DNA of 64,000 nt from Desulfovibrio intestinalis (GCF_014202345.1 NZ_JACHGO010000005.1:248001-312000); one strand, 5' to 3'; counted from the stretch's first letter, positions 1-9,573 are shown. Notes: generated by a model from the sequence alone, not told the origin. A program made the numbers and translations.

Positions 1-230
1 TAACTTAAAGAAAGTTTAAATGCTCTAACGTTGCACAAAAGAGCAGTGCGCCATGACGCGGCATGAAATTTGATGAAATTTGATGAAAATTGTACTATTG
101 GACAAAATAACAACTTTGAAATAAAAATATTTCAAAGCAAATCCGCCTTAAAGCAATCTCATTTGCGATGTTAATGCCATCTGAATGGCTCTTGTCGCAG
201 GACTTTTAAGGCACGCAAAAGGTGCAAACC
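1..230. other. AT-rich intergenic region with a 24-bp palindrome and short tandem repeats
   Basis: No credible gene. The motif TGAAATTTGA recurs in tandem at about 63-90. A perfect inverted repeat with 10-bp arms (CTTTGAAATA / TATTTCAAAG) around an AAAA centre lies at 114-137. It is AT-rich and has no T-run after it, so it looks more like an operator than a terminator. The gene it might control lies outside the window. Confidence 0.4.
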
Positions 231-668
231 TCATGCGGACCCTGTTTTTTCATTGACGGTAGCAGACAGTTTGTCCAGCAATCTATCGTAATAAGGATCA
301 TCCTGTTCAAGCTGCAAATGACGCTGATAACGCATTTTGGCGCGAACTACCATAAAGCGCAGCTTTTGCATTTGCTGTACGCGTTCCTGTTCATCCTTGC
401 AGGAGTCCAGCAGATCCACAAGGCGATTCAATTCTTTGCGCTCAGCCAATTCAGGCGGCAGGCATCCAGCATTGCTTAGAATTTTGTAAGCCATGCGCAA
501 ATCTTCGGGCACATGACTCATATCCTCTAACTGCAAGGGGCGACCACGCCCTGGCAGGTTATCAAAAATGCCTTGCGCCTGAGCTTCTTCAATGCGCCTT
601 TCTGCAATGAACTGAATGACAGACCAGGGATTAGCTTCAGCCACGGTTTTCTTCCTCACCAGCATCAT
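231..668 (-). CDS. DUF1992 (DnaJC28-like) domain protein
   Basis: A small soluble protein of about 145 residues. The N-terminal stretch with FIAERRIEEAQAQGIFDNLPGRG is the hallmark of DUF1992, a conserved domain also found in eukaryotic DNAJC28 and bacterial YhdN-like proteins; its biochemical role is not established. The longest frame starts at 713, but the ATG pair at 668/665 gives a start just before the conserved domain and a shorter overlap (about 30 nt) with the end of mutS, suggesting co-transcription. No clear Shine-Dalgarno is visible, so the exact start is uncertain. Family call is by recognition of the motif; function unknown. Confidence 0.75.
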   Translation of the reverse strand: MMLVRKKTVAEANPWSVIQFIAERRIEEAQAQGIFDNLPGRGRPLQLEDMSHVPEDLRMAYKILSNAGCLPPELAERKELNRLVDLLDSCKDEQERVQQMQKLRFMVVRAKMRYQRHLQLEQDDPYYDRLLDKLSATVNEKTGSA

Positions 669-3426
669 TCTGACTGCCCGATGGTTGAGCGGAAAGGCCA
701 GCAGAAGAACCACCCCAGAGCTTCTTCCACTCCATAAGCGTTTTTAACGCGTCAAGAGGGCTTAGTTCTTCGGGCTGCATATCACGCAGCAGTTCAACCA
801 CTGGATGATCTGCACGCGGGGGAGCCGCCTGAAGGTAGGGCAAGTCGTCCGTTTCTTTGACCTTGGTTTCAGGCAAATCCAAACCAGGCAAGCATACTGC
901 GGATACAACGGCCTTGCGCGCAACATCACGCCCACGTTCCAAGTTGGCAAGGATAGCTCTGGCCCGCTGTACCACAGGGCCAGGCACGCCTGCCAGTCTG
1001 GCTACCTCGACACCATAGCTCCGATCGGCAGGACCGGGCACAAGCTTGTGTAAAAAAAGGATGTCGCCACTGTACTCGCTGATGGCGATATTCATTGTAA
1101 AAACACCGTCCACGCGCCCCTCAAGGGCCGTTAGTTCGTGGTAGTGCGTGGCAAAGAGCGTGCGCAACTCAGCCTGTGCCCGTTTGGCCAAATCTTCGAC
1201 CATGGCCCAAGCAAGGGCCACACCGTCGTAGGTGCTGGTGCCTCGCCCTATTTCATCCAAAATGATGAGGCTGCGCCGCGTTGCCTGACGCAGAATGCGC
1301 GCTGTTTCCATCATTTCAACCATAAAAGTACTTTGCCCCTGGGCCAAGTTGTCAGAAGCCCCTACGCGGGAAAACAACCTGTCGACCAAGCCAAGTTTCG
1401 CCGATGTGGCCGGGACCATTGACCCCATTTGCGCCAAAAGGCAGATAATGGCCACCTGACGCAACACTGTGGACTTGCCAGCCATGTTAGGCCCTGTGAG
1501 CAAGCACAGACGGCGTTTATCTTCCAGGCGAAAATCGTTGGGCACAAAATTGGCGCGACCAAGCATGGCTTCGACCACGGGGTGACGGCCTTCGCGAATG
1601 TTCAGGTTGGCATCTGCAGTCAATTCAGGGCGGCACCAGCTATTAATACGGCCGACCTGGGCTAGGCTTTGCCAATAATCGAGATTGGCAATCAACTGGG
1701 CCATGTGGGTGATACGTTCTCGCTGCTGCGCCATATGCTGACGAAGGTCTTGAAAAAGCGAGTATTCAAGCGATTTGCGTTTGTCAGAGGCAGAAAGCAG
1801 CTCTTCTTCAAGACTTTTAAGAGCCTCAGTGGTGAATCGTTCGGCATTGGCCAGACTCTGCCGCCGAATAAAGTGGTAAGGCACGGTGCCGCTGTGCGCA
1901 GCCCGCGTTACTTCAAAATAATAACCGAAAACACGGTTGTACCCCAGCTTGAGTTTGGCAATGCCTGTTGTCGTTTGTTCTTCCGCAAGCATGGCCTGCA
2001 ACTTTTGCTCGCCGTGTTCAGCCAGGTCCAACAATCTGTCCAACTCGGCATTGTAGCCACTCTTGAAAAGGCCGCCATCTGTGATAACCGGGGGCGGACT
2101 GTCCACGAGGGCGCTTTGCAGAAGAGCCGTGCAGTCCTCCATTGCGTCCCAGGTCTTAAGAATATCTGCTACGGCGCGGGGCGCCTCCACAGCGGCGCCG
2201 CCGATTTGCGTAGCATCGCCATCTTGGTCGGGACGTTGAAGAATGGACGCAACCGAACTGTCGCTCAGAGCGGCCTGAACCTGCGGCAGGGCGGCCAGAC
2301 TGTTACGCAAGGCGATAAAGTCCCTGGGGCTACCCTGATTGAGGCTTATACGAGTAGACAGCCGCTCCATATCGTACACACTTTTGAGAGCTTCCCGCAG
2401 GGCAGCGCGACGGCCATCATCGTCATAAAACCAGGCTACAGCATCTTGAATGCGCGTAATGGGCGAAGCTTCACGCCAGGGGTGGCGCAGCATGTCTTCA
2501 AGCAGACGGCCGCCCATTGGCGTCATCGTGTCATCCAGAACATGCCGCAAGGTTCCTTTTCCTTTACGGCCATTAAGGCGGGTAAAAATTTCAAGGTTGC
2601 GCTCGGTCACTTCGTCGACCATAAGGCGACGGCTCAAATCAAGACGCTGAAAAGGTTTGAGGTGTTCAGGGTCACGCATTTGCGTTTGCGTAAGGTAGGC
2701 AAGTAAAGCGCCGCAGGCACGCATTATTTCATTGTGCCCAGCAAGGCCCAGTGCACCAGCTTCCCGTACTCCCTGAGCCGTCAGCACTCGCTCTGTAGCG
2801 CGCTTCAAATCAAAAAGGCTCACAGGCTGACGTACAAGACGCACGCCTTCAAGCAAGGTGCGGGGCGGTGGTTGCAGGCCTTCGGGAACTAACAGCTCGC
2901 GAGGCGCCATTTTTTGCACCCACTGCCACAGCTCCGCCTGACGCTTGAAGTCCACACCAGACCATTGCCCCGTGGACACGTCCACCCAGGCAAAGCCGCC
3001 ACCTTCGGAGTCGGCTCCAGGGCAAAGTGCGCCAAGATAATTATGGCTCTTGGTATTCAAGTTGGCGTCATCTAACACAGTGCCTGGCGTCTTCACGCAC
3101 GTTACAGCCCTTTTAACAAGCCCCTTTGCTGTTTTGGGGTCTTCTATCTGATCGCAGATGGCAATGTGATACCCCTTATCCACAAGTTGAGCCACATACG
3201 CATCCACTGCGTGCCACGGCACACCACACATGGGAATAGGATTTTGAACATCCCTGCTACGGCTTGTGAGCGTAATTTGAAGCTCACGGGCTGCAACTTC
3301 GGCATCACTGAAAAAGAGCTCATAAAAATCACCCATGCGGTAAAAAAGCAGAGCATCAGGGTAGTCAGCCTTGATGCTCATATAATGCTCGAACATGGGA
3401 GTCATCTTAAATGTGGGTTCAGACAT
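637..3426 (-). CDS. mutS: DNA mismatch repair protein MutS
   Basis: Recognises base mismatches and small loops and, with MutL, starts mismatch repair. At 929 residues it is close to the usual MutS1 length plus a modest C-terminal tail. The mismatch-contacting Phe-X-Glu motif is at F34-Y35-E36 in MGDFYELFF. The ATPase has Walker A GPNMAGKST (645-653) and Walker B LIILDEIG (about 720-727, D724 E725), followed by the ST-loop region and THYHEL. It is upstream of and overlaps the DUF1992 gene. A stem-loop at 3480-3508 separates it from the LapA-domain gene. The ATG start at 3426 has no strong ribosome site; M8 is an alternative. Confidence 0.97.
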   Translation of the reverse strand: MSEPTFKMTPMFEHYMSIKADYPDALLFYRMGDFYELFFSDAEVAARELQITLTSRSRDVQNPIPMCGVPWHAVDAYVAQLVDKGYHIAICDQIEDPKTAKGLVKRAVTCVKTPGTVLDDANLNTKSHNYLGALCPGADSEGGGFAWVDVSTGQWSGVDFKRQAELWQWVQKMAPRELLVPEGLQPPPRTLLEGVRLVRQPVSLFDLKRATERVLTAQGVREAGALGLAGHNEIMRACGALLAYLTQTQMRDPEHLKPFQRLDLSRRLMVDEVTERNLEIFTRLNGRKGKGTLRHVLDDTMTPMGGRLLEDMLRHPWREASPITRIQDAVAWFYDDDGRRAALREALKSVYDMERLSTRISLNQGSPRDFIALRNSLAALPQVQAALSDSSVASILQRPDQDGDATQIGGAAVEAPRAVADILKTWDAMEDCTALLQSALVDSPPPVITDGGLFKSGYNAELDRLLDLAEHGEQKLQAMLAEEQTTTGIAKLKLGYNRVFGYYFEVTRAAHSGTVPYHFIRRQSLANAERFTTEALKSLEEELLSASDKRKSLEYSLFQDLRQHMAQQRERITHMAQLIANLDYWQSLAQVGRINSWCRPELTADANLNIREGRHPVVEAMLGRANFVPNDFRLEDKRRLCLLTGPNMAGKSTVLRQVAIICLLAQMGSMVPATSAKLGLVDRLFSRVGASDNLAQGQSTFMVEMMETARILRQATRRSLIILDEIGRGTSTYDGVALAWAMVEDLAKRAQAELRTLFATHYHELTALEGRVDGVFTMNIAISEYSGDILFLHKLVPGPADRSYGVEVARLAGVPGPVVQRARAILANLERGRDVARKAVVSAVCLPGLDLPETKVKETDDLPYLQAAPPRADHPVVELLRDMQPEELSPLDALKTLMEWKKLWGGSSAGLSAQPSGSQNDAGEEENRG

Positions 3427-3479
3427 GGCAGTGTTTCATAGCAAGAAGGGTTAAAAGTATCCGGCGCTAATAAGGGGAT

Positions 3480-3508
3480 GGCGCTGCCCGCAATTATCAG
3501 GCAGCGCC
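3480..3508. other. GC-rich stem-loop between the LapA-domain gene and mutS
   Basis: Perfect 9-bp inverted repeat GGCGCTGCC / GGCAGCGCC with an 11-nt loop. It follows the leftward gene at 3531. There is no T-run on its downstream (leftward) side, so it is not a textbook intrinsic terminator; it may be an mRNA-stabilising or weak terminating hairpin. Confidence 0.45.
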
Positions 3509-3530
3509 AAAAAGCGGATATATAAAAATT

Positions 3531-3962
3531 TTAATGTTTGTCAGGATCAGGCACAAGGGAATCTTCTACGCTCTGTACGGGCTTGGTTTCCACACTCTGA
3601 GCGCCTTCGGGTTTTTCCTTGTTTTTGTGAAGAAAACTGAACTTGGAGGCTTCAGCCTCTGATTTTTTCTTCAACTTGGCCATTTCACGCTCAAGATTGC
3701 TGATATGCCACTTGTGCTTCATCAGACGGGCAGACAGGTTCAGCTTGTCCCACACAAGGAAGCTAAGAGTAAGCAATGCTCCAAGAGCGAAGGCCACAAT
3801 CACTAAAAAGTAGAAGGGCAGGGGAATGGAATGCATTGGCGGAATAAAGAAAAGATGGAGCGTCAGCACCATATCTTGAGAAAGGGGCCCCTGATTCTGA
3901 AAAAAGAATACGAGAGCAAGAAAAAAAACGACGGCCAGCAAGAGAACCTTGATATACCGCAT
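3531..3962 (-). CDS. LapA (DUF1049)-domain membrane protein
   Basis: A 143-residue inner-membrane protein with two hydrophobic segments (about residues 4-22 and 45-68), separated by a short extracytoplasmic stretch, then a positively charged coiled-coil tail. This is the layout of the lipopolysaccharide assembly protein A domain (DUF1049), including the FFFQNQ motif after helix 1. In enterobacteria LapA works with LapB in controlling LPS synthesis; no lapB is adjacent here. The start is the ATG at 3962: GAGGAG stands 7 nt upstream, while the in-frame GTG two codons earlier is too close to it. Confidence 0.7.
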   Translation of the reverse strand: MRYIKVLLLAVVFFLALVFFFQNQGPLSQDMVLTLHLFFIPPMHSIPLPFYFLVIVAFALGALLTLSFLVWDKLNLSARLMKHKWHISNLEREMAKLKKKSEAEASKFSFLHKNKEKPEGAQSVETKPVQSVEDSLVPDPDKH

Positions 3963-4128
3963 AAACACACTCCTCGGGCTTAAGCTATCTCAAAAAATCT
4001 TCACGGGCTTTTTGAGAATGCCGCCCGCCCCAAAGGGCACAGCCTGCGCTCTCCAGCCGGTTTTTTAACGCCGCCCGGCGTAAAAAAACTTCCCGCCACA
4101 GCCTCCGTCAGCCATTCTGGTCAGGATA

Positions 4129-4662
4129 TTAACCTTCCTGATGGGGCAAGGAACCGGCGCTACATGGCTCCCCGGCCATAGCGCCTTTCGTGAAATAGGG
4201 CTTCAATGCCGCATAGCTGCGGCTTAGATGTTCGGGCATGGTACGTACTTCATTAAAGACCGCCATAAAGGACGAGTCTCCGGTCCAGCGCGGCACCAAG
4301 TGAAAATGTAAATGTTCTCTAATACCGGCACCAGCAGCCTGACCTTGATTGAGGCCGATATTGATGCCTTCACAATTAAAGTGTTTCTTTAAAATTGCGG
4401 CACAAGATTGCATGAGGTCCATGATCTCATGCGTTTCTTCGGCGTCAAGATCGGTAAGATTCATGACGTGCCGATACGGACAAACCATTATGTGCCCATT
4501 ATTGTAAGGAAATTTGTTCATTATAACGAAGGCGTGTTTGCCTCTATAAAGAACCAGACGCTGTTCGTCATCCAACGCGTCTGCGGAAAGGCAGAACACA
4601 CAGGAATCTGGCTTTGGTCCAAGAATATATTCGATACGCCAAGGTGCCCACAATTGTTTCAT
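4129..4662 (-). CDS. HIT-family nucleotide hydrolase/phosphorylase
   Basis: A 177-residue histidine-triad protein, probably acting on dinucleoside polyphosphates or AMP-conjugates. The triad HLHFHLV carries H117, H119 and H121, with H119 the expected nucleophile. A CVFC pair (C21, C24) suggests a bound zinc. The conserved start of this subfamily, MKQLWAPWR, matches the ATG at 4662; a longer open frame runs to 4770 but adds an unconserved leader. No obvious ribosome site precedes 4662. Ap4A-phosphorylase-like activity is typical for this subgroup, but the substrate cannot be read from sequence. Confidence 0.85.
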   Translation of the reverse strand: MKQLWAPWRIEYILGPKPDSCVFCLSADALDDEQRLVLYRGKHAFVIMNKFPYNNGHIMVCPYRHVMNLTDLDAEETHEIMDLMQSCAAILKKHFNCEGINIGLNQGQAAGAGIREHLHFHLVPRWTGDSSFMAVFNEVRTMPEHLSRSYAALKPYFTKGAMAGEPCSAGSLPHQEG

Positions 4663-4847
4663 AATTTTTTTTATATACACCGCTTGACCACCGGGAGCAA
4701 GAGGGAAGCTGCTGCCGCGGGCCAGAAGAATTTTCAGATAGTCAGCATTTTTAAAAAGCGAATAAATCATTATACGTTGTATGCATTCAAAAATTCCGCG
4801 ATTAAGCCAAGTAGTTTCACTCTCGGCAATGGGGATGCCTGGAACTA

Positions 4848-7535
4848 TTAATTTTTATGAAAATCCACTTCTTGTTTTTCCCGTAAGATAGTAACCGCAA
4901 GAGCAAGCTGGGCATCACGTCCAAGAGCTTCACCGTCAAGTTTTGCTTTGAGTGCACTTCGCAAAATATGGCTGTATAGCGGGCCAGGAGGCAACCCCAG
5001 CTCTTTAAGATCGTCACCGCTAATATCAGCCTTTTCATGCTGCCATTGCGTGATGTAGCGAGACAGTTTTTTCTGCAGGTCTTCGTCGCCGGTTTCTGCC
5101 ATAAGATAAAGCAGCGACTCCAGAGACAGGGGGGCAAGAACCTCACAAAGGGCACTGACTTTTGATGTTTGACCATTTTGCCGCTTTTGCCATGCTTCAA
5201 GGCGGCCACGCACAGCGCGCATTTGTTCGCGCTGGTTAAGAATTTCTCCACGTTTATTTTCCGGCAACCCCAAACGGAGAAAGAGGTCAGATGTGTCTGC
5301 ATAGGGCAAGCCGTGGCTGAGGCCCAAAAAATATACAAGCCATGCCTGAGGTATTTTTTCAAAGTACAGCAGGCGATACCAGGACAGCATATCCTGAAGA
5401 GTCTGCAGCAGCGCTTTGCGTGTAGGTATCAGCGTGAGTTGCGGGGCAATGGCAGACAAAATGCCCAATTGATCCATGCGCACGAGGCATGCCAGCGGGT
5501 TGTCTTCATCGCAGATATGCTTGAACTCGCCGAATAGGCGAGGCCCTGCAAGTTTGTCCATAAGCTTGAGGTCAAGAGCGTTCTTAACCAGCCTTTCCGC
5601 ACTTGTACTGATACGAAAATCATAGCGCTGCTCAAAGCGTACCGCTCGCAAACAACGGGTGGGATCTTCAACAAAACTCAGCGTGTGCAATACGCGAATG
5701 ACACGCTCTTTGATATCACGCTGGCCGCCAAAAAAATCGACCAACTGCCCAAATGGGGTACTATCCAACCGTACAGCCAGAGCATTGATTGAAAAATCGC
5801 GACGGAACAGGTCCATCTTGATGGATGACAACTCCACAGTTGGCAGGGCCGCAGGGTATTCATAATATTCCAAGCGGGCAGTTGCGACATCAATTCGTGA
5901 TTCCGCTCCCTTGGCATCCTTGAAAATGACCACAGAGGTCAAAAACTCCTGATGTTCGCGAACCCTTCCGCCAAGTTCCTGGGCCAAGGCCTTGGCAAGG
6001 GCAATACCATTGCCCTCAACCACAAGGTCAATATCCTGATTGGGTTTGTTGAGCAAAAGATCGCGAACAAAGCCACCCACGGCATATACAGGCAAGCCAA
6101 GTTCGCGCCCCAGTTTTCCTGCCAGATGCAAAAGATCTTTGGCGGAAGGGGGCAATCTGTCCTGAATCAGCTTGCCAACGTGCCGTTCCTTGCTTGGCGA
6201 ATGCTTGAGCACTGGCAGACTATCCTGCTCATGTGCAAAAACATTGATAAGATCAGTGCGGGTTACAACGCCTATTACGCGCTCTTCCTCAACAATCGGC
6301 ACAAGCCGTTGCCGTCCGCCAACAATAATTGCGGTGAGATCCTTGAGAACTGCCTCGGGCGGCAACATTTGCACTTGCCCCTGCATATAATCCTCAACCA
6401 ATGCTCCCCCAAGGCCGTGGGCACTTGCCCGCGAGGCCGTTTGTGCATCCAGCAGACCGTTGCAGAACCGTGTTCCCGGCTTGAAAACAGGCACGGCTTT
6501 CAAGCCGAAATGAAGCATGAGCTCATCCGCTTCACGAATGGTGGCTGTAGATTCAATGCCAACTGCCGGAGAAGACATGTATTCACGGGCGGTCTTGTCA
6601 GGATGGGCCTGCTCATATAATTGGCGCAAAATGGCTTCACGAACTTCGTGCAGGGTCATATGTCGTATGGAGGCAGAAGCGGCGTAAGCATGGCCACCTC
6701 CACCCAGTGCAGCGCATATGTCGCCCACATTAATGGCATCGCTTCTGCTGCGGGCCACGACCTGAATACGATCTCCCATAAGGCCAATGGCAAAGAGAAC
6801 GGGAAACTTCTCCATCTCAATAAGCCGATGCGCCAAATAGGCAAAGTCGCCCAGGTAATGCTCCATAGAAGCCTCGGCCAAAACAACCTGGGTCCTGTTA
6901 ATCGTATAGGATTCGGCAGATTCAAGAAGACTGTTCAGGGCTTGAATGTGCAGGCTGGTCAGTTCGTGCGCGGCCAGGTCATTAATGCGGTTAACATCCA
7001 TGCCTTGCCCAAGTAGCCATGCTGCCGCCTCAAAATCTTCAGGAGTTGTTGAAGAATAGGTAAAGGAGCCAGTATCCCCATAGATGCCCAAACCCAGCAA
7101 GGTGGCATCTTCAGGTTCAAGGCGTATATTATGTTCACGCAGCTGCTGCACAAGAAAGCTTGTAACCGAGCCTGTCTGGGCAAGGTGTACTGTGCCAGAA
7201 GTAATATCATCACCGGAATCAGGATGATGGTCCCACATTTCAACAATAACCCCGGGGCGGTCAAGCAGGGGGGCCACATGGTTCACTCGCCCACGTTGGC
7301 GTGTGTCGACCAATACAAGCCGCTCAAAGGAATCCCAATCAAGATTGCTATTGTCGGCAAAGCTGTAGGCCTTAGTGTCTAGGCTGGCATAAACTTTTTG
7401 TAGGCCGCGTTCCTGACTGCCGGGAAAAAGCAGCACATGCGGGCTGTACAGGTGACGGGCTGCAAGCATGGCTGCAAAGGCGTCAAAGTCTGCATTGGCG
7501 TGGCAGGTAATAAGTGTAGCTTTAGCAGCGCTCAC
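4848..7535 (-). CDS. DHH/DHHA1-CBS-CCA tRNA nucleotidyltransferase fusion
   Basis: A 895-residue multidomain enzyme. The N-terminal DHH phosphoesterase has HANADFD near residue 12 and DHH at 102-104, followed by a DHHA1 part with GGGGHA (278-283). A CBS pair spans about 315-435. The C-terminal half is a class II nucleotidyltransferase with GGFVRD (487-492), catalytic DID (501-503) and the RRDFS motif, then the tRNA-binding helical region. Such fusions are known in Deltaproteobacteria and some other phyla as CCA- or A-adding enzymes; which bases are added cannot be told here. The start is a GTG at 7535 overlapping the xerD stop (GTGA), so the two genes are translationally coupled. Confidence 0.9.
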   Translation of the reverse strand: MSAAKATLITCHANADFDAFAAMLAARHLYSPHVLLFPGSQERGLQKVYASLDTKAYSFADNSNLDWDSFERLVLVDTRQRGRVNHVAPLLDRPGVIVEMWDHHPDSGDDITSGTVHLAQTGSVTSFLVQQLREHNIRLEPEDATLLGLGIYGDTGSFTYSSTTPEDFEAAAWLLGQGMDVNRINDLAAHELTSLHIQALNSLLESAESYTINRTQVVLAEASMEHYLGDFAYLAHRLIEMEKFPVLFAIGLMGDRIQVVARSRSDAINVGDICAALGGGGHAYAASASIRHMTLHEVREAILRQLYEQAHPDKTAREYMSSPAVGIESTATIREADELMLHFGLKAVPVFKPGTRFCNGLLDAQTASRASAHGLGGALVEDYMQGQVQMLPPEAVLKDLTAIIVGGRQRLVPIVEEERVIGVVTRTDLINVFAHEQDSLPVLKHSPSKERHVGKLIQDRLPPSAKDLLHLAGKLGRELGLPVYAVGGFVRDLLLNKPNQDIDLVVEGNGIALAKALAQELGGRVREHQEFLTSVVIFKDAKGAESRIDVATARLEYYEYPAALPTVELSSIKMDLFRRDFSINALAVRLDSTPFGQLVDFFGGQRDIKERVIRVLHTLSFVEDPTRCLRAVRFEQRYDFRISTSAERLVKNALDLKLMDKLAGPRLFGEFKHICDEDNPLACLVRMDQLGILSAIAPQLTLIPTRKALLQTLQDMLSWYRLLYFEKIPQAWLVYFLGLSHGLPYADTSDLFLRLGLPENKRGEILNQREQMRAVRGRLEAWQKRQNGQTSKVSALCEVLAPLSLESLLYLMAETGDEDLQKKLSRYITQWQHEKADISGDDLKELGLPPGPLYSHILRSALKAKLDGEALGRDAQLALAVTILREKQEVDFHKN

Positions 7536-8467
7536 ATCTGGCTCCGAGGGTGAAATTGGCGGTGGATACCGCGCAGGCGCTCTGCCTGAACATGGGTATA
7601 AATTTCTGTGGCGCTAATGTCGGCATGTCCCAGCAACAGCTGTACGGCCCTCAGGTCAGCTCCGCCTTCAAGCAGGTGCGTCGCAAAGGAATGCCGAAAG
7701 GTGTGTGGTGAAATAGCACGGCGAATATTGGCTTCAAGAGCGTATTTTTTCACCATTTTCCAGATATACTGCCGGGTAAGCGCACGCCCGGAACGATTAA
7801 CGAAAAGCTGGTTGCCTGTGGGAGAAAACGCCGGGCGCCAATTGTTGATATAATCTTCAAGCAGGCGTTGCATGAAGTCGTGTAAAGGCACAAGCCGTTC
7901 TTTGGATCCTTTGCCGAAAACACGCACCAAACCGCGTTGAAGGTCCAAATCTGGTACACACAAACCGCAGAGCTCGGAGACTCGTAACCCTGCTGCGTAA
8001 AACAATTCAAGCATGCAACGGTCACGCTGGCCTCCCCGTTCACGCATATCAGGCTGAGCCAGCATTTTTTCCATTTCTTCGCGGCTCAAAACTTCCGGCA
8101 AATGCTGTGGAAGCTTGGGATTATCCATCAACTGGGCAGGGTTCACCTTGATGACGCTTTCCTGCAAGGCAAAGTCGAAAAAAGCACGCAGGGCAGACAA
8201 GCGTCTCGCCAATGTGCGCCCAGTATTTTGGCGGGCTCTGAGCCACGCCAGATAAAGAAATATCTCCTGTTCGTCAGGCTGGGGCGTCAAAGAAGCGCCG
8301 TCTGCCAATTCCTGACGGAAGAGAAAAAAATTTTCAAGGTCCTGGCTGTAAGAAAGAACGGTTTGTGGCGACAAACCTCTTTGAGCCAATAGATGGTCCT
8401 GCCACAAAGGCAACAAGGCTGCTAATGGGCAGAGTGAAGAAGATAAAGGCGGTGCGATTTCGGTCAT
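7532..8467 (-). CDS. xerD: XerC/XerD-type site-specific tyrosine recombinase
   Basis: A 311-residue chromosome-dimer resolution recombinase. It has an N-terminal SAM-like core-binding domain (about 20-105) and a catalytic domain with R162 (AGLRVSE), K186, H255-x-x-R258 (HTFRHS), H281 (LLGHA) and the nucleophile Y290 (IYTHV). Length and the lack of a neighbouring phage point to a housekeeping Xer protein; XerD rather than XerC is by overall resemblance only. It is the first gene of a leftward pair with the tRNA nucleotidyltransferase. The next upstream gene, folK, is divergent. Confidence 0.88.
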   Translation of the reverse strand: MTEIAPPLSSSLCPLAALLPLWQDHLLAQRGLSPQTVLSYSQDLENFFLFRQELADGASLTPQPDEQEIFLYLAWLRARQNTGRTLARRLSALRAFFDFALQESVIKVNPAQLMDNPKLPQHLPEVLSREEMEKMLAQPDMRERGGQRDRCMLELFYAAGLRVSELCGLCVPDLDLQRGLVRVFGKGSKERLVPLHDFMQRLLEDYINNWRPAFSPTGNQLFVNRSGRALTRQYIWKMVKKYALEANIRRAISPHTFRHSFATHLLEGGADLRAVQLLLGHADISATEIYTHVQAERLRGIHRQFHPRSQM

Positions 8468-8640
8468 GAATGCATGCTAGCCGCCTTGAGCCCTGCGAGC
8501 AAGTTTTTTACAACCACTACGGCTGGATGCATGACAGGGGGCGCTTTTAATCTGAATTGCAGCATGCTACTAGCTTCAATACCCGTATGGAAAAGCTGAC
8601 TCAGTGAACATTCTGTCCTGAAAAAGGAATAACCACACAC

Positions 8641-9150
8641 ATGAATGAGTATTTTCAGGTTTTTGTAAGCTTGGGCTCCAACAGCGCAGACGCAGCAAAC
8701 ATGCTGGATCTTGCCCGTCAGGCTTTGGCAAGCTTGCCCCAAATGCGCCTAGCGGCAGTATCGCCAATTTACAGTACCGCGCCACAAGACTACGCCGATC
8801 AGCCTTGGTTCTTGAATCAGGTGGCCGAACTTGTTGTAGATGCCCGATGGCGGCCATGCTCGCTTGTGGATGCTCTGCTTGAAGTGGAAGTCAAGCTTGG
8901 CCGTGTGCGCAGTACCGACCCTGCTCTTCGTTTCGGCCCCAGAACCATTGACATAGATCTATTGCTTTTTGGGGAAGAGAGCAGCACCGATGAGCATTGC
9001 CTTGTGCCCCATCCGCGACTCACGCAGCGCGCCTTTGCTCTAGTTCCTCTGCTGGACCTCGCTCCTGACATTATGATCAACGGTATTTCCGCAGCAACGT
9101 GGCTTTCTCGCCTGCGGTATGCGAAGGACGGGCAAAGAATTTCTCAGTGA
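8641..9150 (+). CDS. folK: 2-amino-4-hydroxy-6-hydroxymethyldihydropteridine pyrophosphokinase
   Basis: Transfers pyrophosphate from ATP to 6-hydroxymethyl-7,8-dihydropterin in folate synthesis. The 169-residue protein carries the full signature: SLGSN near the N-terminus, then RFGPRTIDIDLLLFG with the Mg-binding aspartates D104 and D106, and the closing VPHPRLTQRAFAL motif. It is divergent from xerD with a 173-bp gap, and no other folate genes are nearby. Confidence 0.95.
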   Translation: MNEYFQVFVSLGSNSADAANMLDLARQALASLPQMRLAAVSPIYSTAPQDYADQPWFLNQVAELVVDARWRPCSLVDALLEVEVKLGRVRSTDPALRFGPRTIDIDLLLFGEESSTDEHCLVPHPRLTQRAFALVPLLDLAPDIMINGISAATWLSRLRYAKDGQRISQ

Positions 9151-9260
9151 CGAGAGGGGCTCTCTGTGATAGTGTTCGCAACGGCTTGTAGGCAGCTTGC
9201 CGGAGCCATAAACTTCAGCCGATTCGGCACTGTGTCCCGCAGGCCTAAGGAGCATGACTG

Positions 9261-9554
9261 ATGTGGAAATGGCTTATTTTGATTTTGGCGGTTTATGCCC
9301 TGTATCGTCTTTTCTCTAATGATGTGCTTAAAAAGAAAAAGGAAAACAAGGAAGAAAACGCCGCTGAGCTGGAACGTAAAATTGCCGCCGGGGAAATGGT
9401 TAAAGACCCCGAATGCGGAACATACGTTTCTGCTGAGGGCAATATATCCGTACGCGATGGTGAAACCATCCACCATTTTTGCAGCTATGAGTGTAGAGAT
9501 AAATTTCTGCAACGCCTGGAAGAAGGCGGCCGCGAGCTGCCCCCACGCGAATAG
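9261..9554 (+). CDS. Small membrane-anchored TRASH-like zinc protein
   Basis: A 97-residue protein with one N-terminal hydrophobic helix (WLILILAVYALYRLF), a lysine/glutamate-rich linker, and a C-terminal cysteine motif: DPECGTYV, then HHFCSYECRDKF. The arrangement of Cys residues (one, then C-x3-C) resembles TRASH/YHS metal-sensing or metal-delivery modules, including the phrase VKDPECGTYVS typical of this group. Function is unknown; metal handling at the membrane is an inference. It is followed at once by a strong terminator. Confidence 0.65.
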   Translation: MWKWLILILAVYALYRLFSNDVLKKKKENKEENAAELERKIAAGEMVKDPECGTYVSAEGNISVRDGETIHHFCSYECRDKFLQRLEEGGRELPPRE

Positions 9555-9573
9555 AATTCTTTCATAGTAAAGT

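Noticed and set aside
1669..2706. 345-codon plus-strand open frame
   Set aside because: Lies entirely antisense to mutS; product is low-quality, without domains. Long antisense frames are expected with this codon bias.
5952..6620. 222-codon plus-strand open frame
   Set aside because: Antisense shadow of the tRNA nucleotidyltransferase fusion.
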